This document shows positions 36,438-45,464 of a DNA stretch of 64,000 bases, in pieces. The number at the start of each line of letters is the position of its first letter. Position 1 is the stretch's first letter. The notes beneath the pieces are model-generated. The model was not told the DNA's origin. It made no database searches and was given only the letters and a program-made list of their open reading frames with translations. Made by a program: the position numbers and the translations under genes. Source of the DNA: Streptomyces capitiformicae (GTDB lineage: Bacteria > Actinomycetota > Actinomycetes > Streptomycetales > Streptomycetaceae); assembly GCF_002214185.1 (NCBI RefSeq), contig NZ_CP022161.1, positions 496,001 to 560,000 on the forward strand, written 5' to 3'.

Positions 36438-36938
36438 ATGGCGAAGAAGTCGAAGAAGCAGCAGGCCGGGGGCACGCCCGCGACCGTGTCCCTGACGGCG
36501 GCGGGCGTGGAGTTCACCGTCCACGCCTACGAGCACGACCCGTCCCACCCCTCCTACGGCGAGGAGGCCGCCGAGGCGATGGGGGTGTCCCCCGAGCGGG
36601 TCTTCAAGACGCTGGTGGCGGACGTCGACGGTGCGCTGGTCGTCGCGGTGGTCCCGGTGGCCGGCTCCCTCGACCTGAAGTCCCTGGCCACGGCGGTGGG
36701 CGGCAAGCGGGCGGCGATGGCCGACCCGACGCTCGCCGAACGCACCACCGGTTATGTCCGCGGCGGTATCTCTCCGCTGGGCCAGCGCAAGAAGCTCCGC
36801 ACGGTGCTGGACGCGTCGGCGGAGTCCCACGAGACGATCTGCGTCTCGGCCGGCCGGCGCGGCCTGGAGGTCGAACTGGCCCCCGCGGATCTCCAGAAGC
36901 TCACGGAAGCGGTGTCTGCGGCCATCGCCCGCGCGTGA
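36438..36938 (+). CDS. ybaK: Cys-tRNA(Pro) deacylase YbaK/EbsC
   Basis: A 166-residue trans-editing enzyme that hydrolyses mischarged Cys-tRNA(Pro) and related species. Motifs are 'FKTLVADVDGALVVAVVPVAGSLDLKSLATAVGGKRAAMAD' (catalytic Lys near residue 55) and 'TTGYVRGGISPLGQRKKLRTVLD'. The N-terminus is Lys-rich. The start ATG follows GAGAAGG. Length and motifs are typical. Confidence 0.92.
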   Translation: MAKKSKKQQAGGTPATVSLTAAGVEFTVHAYEHDPSHPSYGEEAAEAMGVSPERVFKTLVADVDGALVVAVVPVAGSLDLKSLATAVGGKRAAMADPTLAERTTGYVRGGISPLGQRKKLRTVLDASAESHETICVSAGRRGLEVELAPADLQKLTEAVSAAIARA

Positions 36939-36940
36939 TG

Positions 36941-37064
36941 GTGCGGGTGGGTGGGGGTTGTCCGCGCAGTTCCCCGCGCCCCTGAAAGACAAGAAGCACG
37001 GGGCGCAGCCCCTCCTTTTCAGGGGCGCGGGGGACGTGCGCGACAAGCCCCCACCCACCCGCAC
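36941..37064. repeat. Large imperfect palindromic Streptomyces repeat / terminator
   Basis: The arms GTGCGGGTGGGTGGGGG (36941-36957) and its complement ending at 37064 enclose inner arms CCCCGCGCCCCTGAAA and TTTTCAGGGGCGCGGGG. Together they make a hairpin of roughly 45 bp with a 27-base loop. It lies between convergent ybaK and the gene at 37166. The CGCGCAGTTCCCCGCGCCCC core is a very common Streptomyces intergenic repeat; part of it recurs at 37105-37130 and 39881-39900. Confidence 0.8.
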
Positions 37065-37165
37065 CCGCCAACGCACCGACCTGACCGAGCTCTCAAGCGG
37101 GGGGCGAAGGGGCGCAGCCCCTGGGATGGAACGGGCAGGGGCGGCGGGGGCGGGGGCGGGAAAGG

Positions 37166-37843
37166 CTACGCGGCCGGCGGCGGGCCGTACTGGGGCTCCT
37201 CGTACGGGTCAGGATCACGCGGCCCGAACAACGCCGTAAGCCCAAGATGAACCAGTACCCCAGCCAGCGGCCAGGCCAGCAGCGCCCCCTTCGCACTGAG
37301 CTTCAGCGGCGCCGAGAACGTAACCCCCTCCCCCACTTCCTTCGCCCGCGCCGCGACATCGGTCTCGGGCCCGAGCCACACCCCGAGCCGCCACGCCAGC
37401 ACGGCACCCAGCAGCCCACCCACCGTGAGCGCGACGACCAGCGGCACACCTCCGCGCCGGCGCACGAGGAACACGACGAGCGCGCTCAGCGCCCCGACCC
37501 CCAACGCCAGCAGCGTGAACGTTCCGTCGACCCCGGCGGCCTGCTCACCCTCGGTCTCCTTGAGGTACACCGCCGATCCGTCGGAGACGAGCGGCACCGG
37601 CGGCGCGAGCCACCACCACAGAAGCCCGAGCAGTACGCCCCCGAGCAGCGCCATGACCACCGTGACGACGGCGGCCCAGATCAGCTCGCTCGCCAGCCCG
37701 GGAGCGGATCCGACCCCGGAGCCGTCCTGCGCGTACGCGTCGTGCTCCACGCCCCCGCCCCCGCCCCCGGCGGGCGGCGGGCCCCAGGGGTCGTCCGGGG
37801 TCTGATGGTGCGGCGGCGGAGGCGGCGAAAACGGTGCGGTCAC
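37166..37843 (-). CDS. Four-TM membrane protein, possibly DUF2567-like
   Basis: A 225-residue protein. The first 45 residues are Pro/Gly-rich ('PFSPPPPPHHQ', 'AGGGGGG'), then four hydrophobic segments at about 54-80, 107-127, 132-152 and 185-205, and a short Pro-rich tail. It may belong to the DUF2567 type of actinobacterial membrane proteins; I am not certain. I start at the GTG at 37843 (VTAPFSPP); the ribosome site is weak. It lies 34 bases downstream of the ABC permease and is probably co-transcribed. Confidence 0.7.
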   Translation of the reverse strand: MTAPFSPPPPPHHQTPDDPWGPPPAGGGGGGVEHDAYAQDGSGVGSAPGLASELIWAAVVTVVMALLGGVLLGLLWWWLAPPVPLVSDGSAVYLKETEGEQAAGVDGTFTLLALGVGALSALVVFLVRRRGGVPLVVALTVGGLLGAVLAWRLGVWLGPETDVAARAKEVGEGVTFSAPLKLSAKGALLAWPLAGVLVHLGLTALFGPRDPDPYEEPQYGPPPAA

Positions 37844-37877
37844 TCTGACATCGTGCCAGGCGCGGCTGTGCGGCGCG

Positions 37878-38702
37878 TCACCGGACGGCGGCGCGCCGGT
37901 ACGCCCAGGTCGCGACCGCGAGTGACACGACGCCGACTCCCGCGCACACGGCGAGGTCCCTGAGCACGAACGCCCAGTCGGGGTTCGGCCCGAACGTCCG
38001 AGCGAAGGCCTCCACCCCGTACGTGGAGGGCAGCAGATCACGGGCGAACTGGATGAAACCCGGCATCCGGTCGGCCGGCAGCACGCCCAGCAGCAGCGCC
38101 GCCGACATCCCCAACTGCCCCAGTACGGTGGCGAGTTCGGGACGCGGCGCGAGCAGGCCCAGCGCGGCGCCCAGCCCGGCGAGCGCGGCCCCGGCGAGCG
38201 GGATCACCGCGGCGAGCACCCAGAGGTGGGCCAGCGGCAGCCCGAAGAGCACGCATCCGAAGACCGCGGTGACCACGGTCCCCGGCACGGTGAAGGAGGC
38301 GTACGCCCCGGCCGCGCCCAGCACGACAGCGGCGGGCGGCACGGGCAGCGTCGCGTAATGATCAAGACCCCCGCTCGACCGCAGCTGCCCGAAGTACTGC
38401 GCCAGCAGGTTCAACGCGACGAAGGCGACGACCAGTACCGACGAACCGGCGACGACGGCCCGCGCCTCGGCCCCGCCGTCCACCACCCCGCGCATCAGGA
38501 TCATGATCCCGATCGACTGGAAGGTGGCCACGAACAGCAGCGGGATCCGCGCGACCCGCGCCCGCGAGAGCTGCGCCCGGTACACCGCGCAGAGCGCCGG
38601 CCACAGCCGCGCGCGGGGCCCGAGCTCGGCGGCTCCGCGCTCCACGCGCTCCTCTACGGCCAGGGCACTGCCCGGCAGAACCTCGGCGGGTACGACACTC
38701 AC
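37878..38702 (-). CDS. ABC transporter permease (ABC-2 type)
   Basis: A 274-residue permease with six hydrophobic segments, such as 'IPLLFVATFQSIGIMILMRGVV', 'VVLGAAGAYASFTVPGTVVTAVFG' and 'VLAAVIPLAGAALAGLGAALGLLAP'. 'FARDLLPSTYGVEAF' is typical of ABC-2 exporters. It pairs with the ATPase encoded 106 bases upstream. The GTG at 38702 has AAGGGGAG 9 bases before it and is preferred to the ATG at 38738. The substrate is unknown; drug or lipid export is usual for the class. Confidence 0.85.
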   Translation of the reverse strand: MSVVPAEVLPGSALAVEERVERGAAELGPRARLWPALCAVYRAQLSRARVARIPLLFVATFQSIGIMILMRGVVDGGAEARAVVAGSSVLVVAFVALNLLAQYFGQLRSSGGLDHYATLPVPPAAVVLGAAGAYASFTVPGTVVTAVFGCVLFGLPLAHLWVLAAVIPLAGAALAGLGAALGLLAPRPELATVLGQLGMSAALLLGVLPADRMPGFIQFARDLLPSTYGVEAFARTFGPNPDWAFVLRDLAVCAGVGVVSLAVATWAYRRAAVR

Positions 38703-38808
38703 GTCGAGTTGCTCCCCTTCGCTTCGGCTGTCGCCCATTTTCGTACGGCTGCGGCAGCCCTGCCGTTCACATCCGCACCGACTGTTCTCCGGCTCACACG
38801 CGCGTTCC

Positions 38809-39834
38809 TCACCCCTTGACCAGCCCCTGTGCGCTGCCCGCGCTGCCGCCGAGCGCCAGGTAGACGTCCTCCAGGCTCGGCGTGGCAAGGGTGAAGTCGT
38901 CGAGCGCCACGAAGGCCGCGCCGCCGGTGACGGTGGCCACGACCGCGCGCGCCTCCTCCGGCGCGAGCCGCAGCGACCAGCGTCGTCCGGACTCCACGGC
39001 ACGCCGACGCAGCGCGGCGACCTCGGGCACATCCAGCGGCGCCTGCTCCCGCCACACCAGCTCGACGCGCACCTCGCCCGCGACCTGCTCCTTCAGCCCG
39101 GCCGGGGTGTCGCAGGCGATGACCCGCCCCTTGTCGAGGACGGCGACCCGGTCGAGCACGGTCTCCGCCTCGATGACGTTGTGGGTGACCAGTAGGACGG
39201 TGGCACCGGACTCGGCGCGCCGCCGGTCGACGGCGGCCCACACGGCCCGCCGGGCCACCGGGTCCATTCCGCTGGTCGGCTCGTCCAGCACGAGCAGGGG
39301 CCGTTCCCCGACCAGCGCGGTGGCGAAACAGGCGAGCCGCCGCTGCCCGCCGGACAGCTTCTTCAGTGGACGCTGCGCCAGCGCGGTGAGCCCCAGCTCC
39401 TCCAGCACGGCATCCCGCTCGGCCCGCGCCTGCCGCACCTCCAGCCCGCGCAGCCGCCCGGTGGTCTCCGCGGCGAGCGCCACGGTCAGCTCGTCGAGCG
39501 CGGTCGACTCCTGCCCCAGATAAGCGAGGATCCGCGAGGCTCGCTCCGGGTGCCGCACGATGTCGTGCCCGAGGATCTCGACGGTGCCGTCATCGGGCCG
39601 CATCAGCCCGGTCAGCTGCCGTACGAGCGTGGTCTTCCCGGCCCCGTTCGGCCCGAGCAACCCGAAGATCTCCCCCCGCCGGACCTCAAGCCCGACGGCA
39701 TCATTGGCCCGCACCTCGGGGGTTCCGGGCGCCCCGCGCCGCCCCCGGGTCGCCGGATACGTCTTGGTGAGCCCCCGCACAGCACACACGACGTCGCCGC
39801 TCCGCCGGTTCGCCGATGCCACACGCGTACTCAC
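38809..39834 (-). CDS. ABC transporter ATP-binding protein
   Basis: A 341-residue ATPase of the DrrA/CcmA type. Walker A 'GLLGPNGAGKTTLVRQ' is near residue 58, the Q-loop in 'LAYLGQESTALDEL', signature 'KKLSGGQRRLACFATAL', Walker B 'PLLVLDEPTSGMDP', and the switch His in 'LLVTHNVIEAE'. The C-terminal 90 residues are the DrrA-type accessory domain. It is encoded upstream of its permease. A Streptomyces repeat lies just upstream. Confidence 0.93.
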   Translation of the reverse strand: MSTRVASANRRSGDVVCAVRGLTKTYPATRGRRGAPGTPEVRANDAVGLEVRRGEIFGLLGPNGAGKTTLVRQLTGLMRPDDGTVEILGHDIVRHPERASRILAYLGQESTALDELTVALAAETTGRLRGLEVRQARAERDAVLEELGLTALAQRPLKKLSGGQRRLACFATALVGERPLLVLDEPTSGMDPVARRAVWAAVDRRRAESGATVLLVTHNVIEAETVLDRVAVLDKGRVIACDTPAGLKEQVAGEVRVELVWREQAPLDVPEVAALRRRAVESGRRWSLRLAPEEARAVVATVTGGAAFVALDDFTLATPSLEDVYLALGGSAGSAQGLVKG

Positions 39835-39880
39835 GAAGAAGGAGCCTACGGGGTCCCGGGCACCGAATTACCCCCGGGTC

Positions 39881-39960
39881 GCCCCTTCAGGGGCGCGGGG
39901 CGGTGACCTATGCGGCTCCGCCGCGGGGCGCGATCAGCCACAAACGACCCGCAGTCGCCC
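39881..39960. repeat. Streptomyces intergenic repeat upstream of ABC ATPase gene
   Basis: GCCCCTTCAGGGGC with the following GCGGGGCGGTG...GCGCGATCAGCCACAA and ACGACCCGCAGTCGCC resembles a widespread Streptomyces intergenic element. It shares its CCCCTgAAa/TTCAGGGGCGCGGGG core with 36961-37040. It lies between two leftward genes and may separate their transcripts. Confidence 0.6.
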
Positions 39961-39982
39961 AGCAAGCAGCCACCCTGAGCTA

Positions 39983-41197
39983 CTAGGCGCCCTCGTTCAC
40001 GCCGGAGGCAGTCCGCACATCGATCTCCCGCCAGAAGCCGGCCCGAATCGCATACCGATCATGTTCATCGATCTGATCGTCCTTGTGCGCGAGCAACCCG
40101 AACCGAGCCGCATACCGCAACAACTCCCCATCCACCCGATGAGGAACGCGCGGATACATCCCCGACAACTTCTGCAGGTGCGACTGATCGGTCAGCCGGG
40201 ACATCCACCGCCGAGCGAACACCTGCCCGACCTCATACGGGTCACCCCCGACCGTCGTGATGTCCTCCTCCCGATCGGCCCACCGCTGCTCCGCCGTCGT
40301 GAGCTGCGCGAGCGTCGGCATGGCGGCCGCGTCCGGCGACTCCGCCGCACCTCCGGGCCGGTCCACCCACCCCTTGTCTGAGGACCACCGCAACGTGGCG
40401 GTAGCCGGATGCTGCACCGCATGCGCCCCGGGCCCCCGCATGGCGGCGAGATCCTTCGGCGTGGGTACGCCCTTGGCCGCGGCCGGCACCCGCTCCTCAG
40501 TCCCGTTGCGCCCCGCGGGGGCCGGCTCCGGCTCTCCGGTCCGCTCGGCGGCCGCAAGCGCGGACTCCGGCAGCGGCGCTGACAGGATCGCGGCGATCTC
40601 CGGCCGCGGCACCGGCGGCGGCGCGCAGATCCCGCCGAGTTCCTTGGCCCGTACCGCCTTGGTGATCCACGCCCGGTCGAGCACCCGCCGCTCGTCGGCC
40701 TCGGCGACCAGGTCCTCGGACTGGTTGTAGTCCCCGTCGGCGGCCTGCACCGCCCACAGGTGTACGGCGACGCCGTGCTCCTTGGCCGCCATCATGCCCG
40801 GCAGCAGATCCCCGTCACCGGTGACGAGGACCACGTCGGAGCAGGCACGGTTGCGGGCCAGCTCGGTCAGCTCGGCGTGCATCGCGGCGTCCACGCCCTT
40901 CTGGGCCCAGCGCCCGTCGCTGCGGGTCAGGGCGCCGAGCCGGACGGTCACCCGGGGCATCACGCGCAGCCTGCGGTGCTCGGGCTGCGGGACGCGGTCG
41001 GGGGCGCCGTCGAACCAGTAGATGCGTAGCAGCGGTCGCTCGGTGTCGGCCTCGGCGCGCTCGCGCAGCCCCTGGATGAGGGCGGTGTGGTCGACAGTGA
41101 TGCGGGAGCGGGAGGGTTCCCCGGCGAGGAGGCTGGCGGCTGCGCCGAGCAGATACCCGGCGTCCACCAGGACGATGCAGCGGTCCACGCGATCCAC
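39983..41197 (-). CDS. NYN-domain (PIN-like) nuclease family protein
   Basis: A 404-residue protein. Residues 1-160 form a NYN domain: 'CIVLVDAGYLLGAAA' (first Asp), 'RIYWFDGAP', 'KGVDAAMHAELTELA' and 'VVLVTGDGDLLPGMMAAKEHG' give the four acidic metal ligands expected of a PIN-like RNase. Residues 190-300 are a Pro/Ala-rich linker. The C-terminal 100 residues ('WADREEDITTVGGDPYEVGQVFARRWMSRL' and on) are a helical domain that may bind RNA. The start is GTG. The target RNA is unknown. Confidence 0.85.
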   Translation of the reverse strand: MDRVDRCIVLVDAGYLLGAAASLLAGEPSRSRITVDHTALIQGLRERAEADTERPLLRIYWFDGAPDRVPQPEHRRLRVMPRVTVRLGALTRSDGRWAQKGVDAAMHAELTELARNRACSDVVLVTGDGDLLPGMMAAKEHGVAVHLWAVQAADGDYNQSEDLVAEADERRVLDRAWITKAVRAKELGGICAPPPVPRPEIAAILSAPLPESALAAAERTGEPEPAPAGRNGTEERVPAAAKGVPTPKDLAAMRGPGAHAVQHPATATLRWSSDKGWVDRPGGAAESPDAAAMPTLAQLTTAEQRWADREEDITTVGGDPYEVGQVFARRWMSRLTDQSHLQKLSGMYPRVPHRVDGELLRYAARFGLLAHKDDQIDEHDRYAIRAGFWREIDVRTASGVNEGA

Positions 41198-41432
41198 CCT
41201 CTTTCCGGGAGGTTTGCTTCGGGCTTCCTTCGAGTCTGCCCGACCACGCGGAGGTTAACGGCCGGAACTCGATCTTCGGCGTGGCGTATTCGCCGAGGCA
41301 CCCCCGCCATCGCGGTACACGCGCCGACAACTCTCGTCACGGACGGTGATTTTCTGACATGCGCGCCTTGTCGGCCTATGTGAATCTGGTCGCGGCCCTG
41401 GCCCCTAGATCCCCCACAGGAGGCAGATCACC

Positions 41433-41597
41433 ATGGCCAAGAACAAGAAGCAGGACCGTAAGCAGCCGCAGCCCGAGCGTGGCCAGCAGGAGGCCCAGCA
41501 CCCCTCGATGGAGTCACAGGCCGAGCAGCGTGCCGTCCAGGTGACTCCCGGCGACATGGCCCGCAAGGGCCGGCAGAAGCGCTTCGGTCACAACTGA
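41433..41597 (+). CDS. 54-residue basic hypothetical protein
   Basis: A small protein, 'MAKNKKQDRKQPQPERGQQ' at the N-terminus and 'MARKGRQKRFGHN' at the C-terminus, rich in Lys, Arg and Gln and probably disordered. CAGGAGG lies 10 bases before the ATG, a very good ribosome site, and a perfect terminator follows at 41632. I recognise no function; it resembles small Streptomyces-specific basic proteins. Confidence 0.75.
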   Translation: MAKNKKQDRKQPQPERGQQEAQHPSMESQAEQRAVQVTPGDMARKGRQKRFGHN

Positions 41598-41631
41598 CAT
41601 CTGCGTAAGGGTTGTTGCAGCCCACGCACAC

Positions 41632-41667
41632 CGAGGGGCGCATCCGACATCACGGATGCGCCCCTCG
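41632..41667. terminator. Perfect 15-bp hairpin between small gene and dnaE
   Basis: CGAGGGGCGCATCCG (41632-41646) pairs with 41653-41667 around a 6-base loop (ACATCA). It serves the rightward small gene and the leftward dnaE. Confidence 0.85.
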
Positions 41668-41720
41668 CGCACTCACGCCCCCGCCGCCGTCAACTCCCGC
41701 CGTCGGCTCGGCTTCTGCCG

Positions 41721-44700
41721 TCAGCCCGCCAGGCAGGACGGGCCGAGCAGCACCTTCAGGTCGCCGAACAGAGCCGGGTCCGGCTTCACCCGGTGACGGT
41801 CGAGGCGGAGCACCGTCGTCTTGGTCGGGCCCTGGAGCTTGATGCGGACCTCGCTGTCGCCCTTGTGGTGGGTGAGGATCTCGCCGAGGCGGCTGACCAT
41901 GGGCGGGGTGACCCGGGTGGCCGGAATGGTGAGGATCACGGGGGCGTTGGTGCCCGCGTTGGACAGGTCGGGGACCTGGAGCTCCATGGCGACCAGACGC
42001 GGGACGTCCTCGCGCTTGTCGAGGCGGCCCTTGACGAAGACGACGGCGTCCTCGACGAGTTGGGTCGAGACGAGCTGGTAGGTCGCCGGGAAGAACATGC
42101 ACTCGATGGAACCTGCCAGGTCCTCCACCGTGGCGATGGCCCAGGCGTTGCCCTGCTTGGTCATCTTGCGCTGGAGGCCGGAGATGATGCCGCCGATGGT
42201 GACGACCGCGCCGTCCGCGTGCTCACCGCCGGTGAGCTGGGCGATGCCCGCGTCGGCCTTGTCGGACAGTACGTGCTCCAAGCCGAAGAGGGGGTGGTCC
42301 GAGACGTAGAGGCCGAGCATCTCCCGCTCCTGGGCGAGCAGATAGGCCTTGTCCCACTCGTCGTCGGTGAACTGCACGTCGAGTCCGAAGCCGGGCTCGC
42401 TGGTCTCCTCCTCGCCCATGCCGCCGAAGAGGTCGAACTGGCCCTCGGCCTCCTTGCGCTTGACCGCGACCACGTTGTCGATCATCGGCTCGAACTGTGC
42501 GGTGAGGCCCTTGCGGGTGTGCCCCATCGTGTCGAACGCGCCCGCCTTGATCAGCGATTCCGTGGTCCGCTTGTTGCAGGCGACCGCCTCGACCTTGTCG
42601 AGGTAGTCCGGGAAGGAGGCGTATTTCCCCTTTGCCTTGCGGCTGCGGATGATCGAGTCGACCACGTTCGTACCGACGTTCCGGACCGCTTCGAGGCCGA
42701 AGAGGATCACATCGTCGCCCTGGGCGGCGAAGTTGTGCACCGACTCGTTGACGTTCGGCGGGAGCACTTTGATGCCCATGCGCCGGCACTCGTTCAGATA
42801 GATCGCGGACTTGTCCTTGTCGTCCTTGACCGAGGTGAGCAGCGCGGCCATGTACTCGGCGGGGTGGTTCGCCTTCAGGTAGGCGGTCCAGTACGAGACC
42901 AGGCCGTACGCGGCGGAGTGGGCCTTGTTGAAGGCGTAGCCGGCGAAGGGGACCAGGACGTCCCACAGGGCCTGGATGGCCTCGTCGCTGTAGCCGTTCT
43001 TGCGGGCGCCGGCCTGGAAGATGGTGAAGTTCTTCGCCAGTTCGTCGGGCTTCTTCTTGCCCATGACGCGGCGGAGGATGTCGGCCTCGCCCAGTGAGTA
43101 CCCGGCGATGATCTGGGCGGCCTTCTGCACCTGCTCCTGGTAGACGATCAGGCCGTAGGTGACGGCCAGGACCTCTTCGAGGGGCTCCTCCAGCTCTTTG
43201 TGGATCGGCGTGATCTCCTGCTGCTTGTTCTTGCGCAGCGCGTAGTTCGTGTGGGAGTTCATGCCCATCGGGCCAGGGCGGTACAGGGCCGACACGGCGG
43301 AGATGTCTTCGAAGTTGTCGGGCTTCATCAGGCGCAGCAGCGAGCGCATGGGGCCGCCGTCGAACTGGAAGACGCCGAGGGTGTCACCGCGCTGGAGCAG
43401 GTCGAAGGTCGTCGGATCGTCCAGCGGGAGGCTCAGGAGATCGATGTCGATCCCCTTGTTGGACTTCACCATCTTCACGGCGTCGTCCATGATCGTCAGG
43501 TTCCGCAGGCCCAGGAAGTCCATCTTCAGCAGGCCGAGCGACTCACAGCTCGGATAGTCCCACTGCGTGATGGTCACGCCGTCGGTGTGCCTGACCCAGA
43601 CCGGCACGTGCTCGGTGATGGTCTCGCTGGACATGATCACGCCGGCGGCGTGCACACCCATCTGCCGGACCAGGCCCTCCACACCGCGCGCGGTGTCGAT
43701 GACCTTCTTCACATCCGGCTCGTTCTCGTACATCCCGCGGACCTCGCCGGCCTCGCTGTAGCGCGGGTGCTGCGGGTCGGTGATGCCGGAGAGCGGGATG
43801 CCCTTGCCGAGGACGTCGGCGGGCATGGCCTTGGTGATGCGGTCGCCCATCGCGTACGGGTAGCCCAGCACGCGCGCGGAGTCCTTGATCGCGTTCTTGG
43901 CCTTGATGGTGCCGTAGGTGCCGATCATGGCGACCTTGTCGGCGCCGTACTTCTCGGTCACGTACCGGATCACCTCGACGCGCCGGCGCTCGTCGAAGTC
44001 GATGTCGACATCGGGCATCGAGATGCGCTCGGGGTTGAGGAACCGCTCGAAGATCAGACCGTGCGGGATGGGGTCGAGGTCGGTGATGCCGAGGGCGTAC
44101 GCGACGATCGAACCGGCCGCGGAGCCTCGTCCGGGGCCGACCGCGATGCCCTGCTTCTTGGCCCACATGATGAAGTCGGCGACCACGAGGAAGTAGCCCG
44201 GGAAACCCATCGAGATGATGGTGTCCATCTCGTACTCGACCTGCTTCATGCGGTCGTCCGGGATGCCGCCCGGGAAGCGGCGCTGCATGCCCCGCATGGT
44301 TTCCTCGCGGAACCAGCTGACCTCGGTGTAGCCCTCGGGGATGTCGAACTTCGGCATGAGGTCGCGCTTCTCGAACATGCCCGTGGTGTCGACCATCTCG
44401 GCGATCAACCGGGTGTTGGCGCAGCCCTCCTGCCAGGCGTCCGACGAGTCGATGGCGTACATCTCGTCCGTGGACTTCAGGTAGTAGCCGGTGCCGTCGA
44501 ACTTGAAGCGGTCCGGGTCGGAGAGGTTCTTGCCGGTCTGGATGCACAGCAGGGCGTCGTGGGCGGTCGCCTCGTGCGCGTACGTGTAGTGCGAGTCGTT
44601 CGTGACCAGCGGGGGGATGCCGAGCTTCTTGCCGATCTCCAGGAGGCCGTCGCGGACCCGGTGCTCGATCTCGATGCCGTGGTCCATCAGCTCCAGGAAG

Positions 44701-45260
44701 TAGCGGTCCTTGCCGAAGATGTCCTGGTACTCGGCGGCCGCCTTCAGGGCCTCGTCGTACTGGCCGAGGCGCAACCGGGTCTGGAGCTCACCGGAGGGAC
44801 AGCCGGTGGAGGCCACGATCCCCTCGGACCACTTGGCGATGGTCTCCTTGTCCATACGGGGCCACTTCTGCAGCCAGCCCTCGGCGTACGCGTCCGAGGA
44901 CAGCCGGAAGAGGTTGTGCAGGCCCGTGGCGTTCACCGCCCACATCGTCTTGTGGGTGTAACCACCCGAGCCGGAGACGTCGTCCCGCTTCTGGTGCGGC
45001 TGGCCCCACTGGATCTTGCGCTTGTTGCGCCGGGACTCGGGGGCGACGTACGCCTCGATGCCGATGATCGGGGTGACGCCGGCCTTCTGCGCGGAGTGGA
45101 AGAAGTCGTAGGCCCCGTGGAGGTTGCCGTGGTCGGACATGGCGATATGGGTCATGCCCATCTCGTTGCACGCGTTGAACATGTCCTTGAGCCGCGCGGC
45201 ACCGTCCAGCAGCGAGTACTGGGTGTGGACGTGCAGGTGCGTGAACGGCGGCTTTGACAC
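41721..45260 (-). CDS. dnaE: DNA polymerase III alpha subunit
   Basis: A 1179-residue replicative polymerase (DnaE1 type). The N-terminal PHP domain keeps metal-binding residues ('THLHVHTQYSLLDG', 'AMSDHGNLHGAYDF'). In the mycobacterial relative this domain is a proofreading exonuclease, so it may be active here. Palm motifs are 'GPGRGSAAGS' at 375-384 and the catalytic Asp triad in 'PDVDIDF' at 416-422. 'GVFQFDGGPMRSLLR', a helix-hairpin-helix region and a C-terminal OB fold follow, with a possible clamp-binding 'QFDLF'. Length is typical; ATG start. It ends at a strong hairpin. Confidence 0.97.
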   Translation of the reverse strand: MSKPPFTHLHVHTQYSLLDGAARLKDMFNACNEMGMTHIAMSDHGNLHGAYDFFHSAQKAGVTPIIGIEAYVAPESRRNKRKIQWGQPHQKRDDVSGSGGYTHKTMWAVNATGLHNLFRLSSDAYAEGWLQKWPRMDKETIAKWSEGIVASTGCPSGELQTRLRLGQYDEALKAAAEYQDIFGKDRYFLELMDHGIEIEHRVRDGLLEIGKKLGIPPLVTNDSHYTYAHEATAHDALLCIQTGKNLSDPDRFKFDGTGYYLKSTDEMYAIDSSDAWQEGCANTRLIAEMVDTTGMFEKRDLMPKFDIPEGYTEVSWFREETMRGMQRRFPGGIPDDRMKQVEYEMDTIISMGFPGYFLVVADFIMWAKKQGIAVGPGRGSAAGSIVAYALGITDLDPIPHGLIFERFLNPERISMPDVDIDFDERRRVEVIRYVTEKYGADKVAMIGTYGTIKAKNAIKDSARVLGYPYAMGDRITKAMPADVLGKGIPLSGITDPQHPRYSEAGEVRGMYENEPDVKKVIDTARGVEGLVRQMGVHAAGVIMSSETITEHVPVWVRHTDGVTITQWDYPSCESLGLLKMDFLGLRNLTIMDDAVKMVKSNKGIDIDLLSLPLDDPTTFDLLQRGDTLGVFQFDGGPMRSLLRLMKPDNFEDISAVSALYRPGPMGMNSHTNYALRKNKQQEITPIHKELEEPLEEVLAVTYGLIVYQEQVQKAAQIIAGYSLGEADILRRVMGKKKPDELAKNFTIFQAGARKNGYSDEAIQALWDVLVPFAGYAFNKAHSAAYGLVSYWTAYLKANHPAEYMAALLTSVKDDKDKSAIYLNECRRMGIKVLPPNVNESVHNFAAQGDDVILFGLEAVRNVGTNVVDSIIRSRKAKGKYASFPDYLDKVEAVACNKRTTESLIKAGAFDTMGHTRKGLTAQFEPMIDNVVAVKRKEAEGQFDLFGGMGEEETSEPGFGLDVQFTDDEWDKAYLLAQEREMLGLYVSDHPLFGLEHVLSDKADAGIAQLTGGEHADGAVVTIGGIISGLQRKMTKQGNAWAIATVEDLAGSIECMFFPATYQLVSTQLVEDAVVFVKGRLDKREDVPRLVAMELQVPDLSNAGTNAPVILTIPATRVTPPMVSRLGEILTHHKGDSEVRIKLQGPTKTTVLRLDRHRVKPDPALFGDLKVLLGPSCLAG

Positions 45261-45464
45261 GGTTTCGGCCTCCAGGGAGAACAGCGGACGACGGATCCCC
45301 GACGGGCTGCGGACAGTCTGGGGGACAGCGTCGAAGTCTATGCCTCGGCACTGACACCGCGAGGCGTCTCCCCCGTACCTTCATGGAGGAGTCGCGGGCA
45401 CTCCCGGGTACCTTCGGACGTTCAGAAGCTGACCCACCCGTGATCCTCCAGGAGGCACCCAGCG

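Noticed and set aside
37850..39032. Longer start for the ABC permease (to 39032)
   Set aside because: The extension overlaps the ATPase gene and is Arg/Ser-rich; the GTG at 38702 has a good ribosome site.
43200..45257. 685-residue rightward frame opposite dnaE
   Set aside because: Shadow of dnaE with no independent features.
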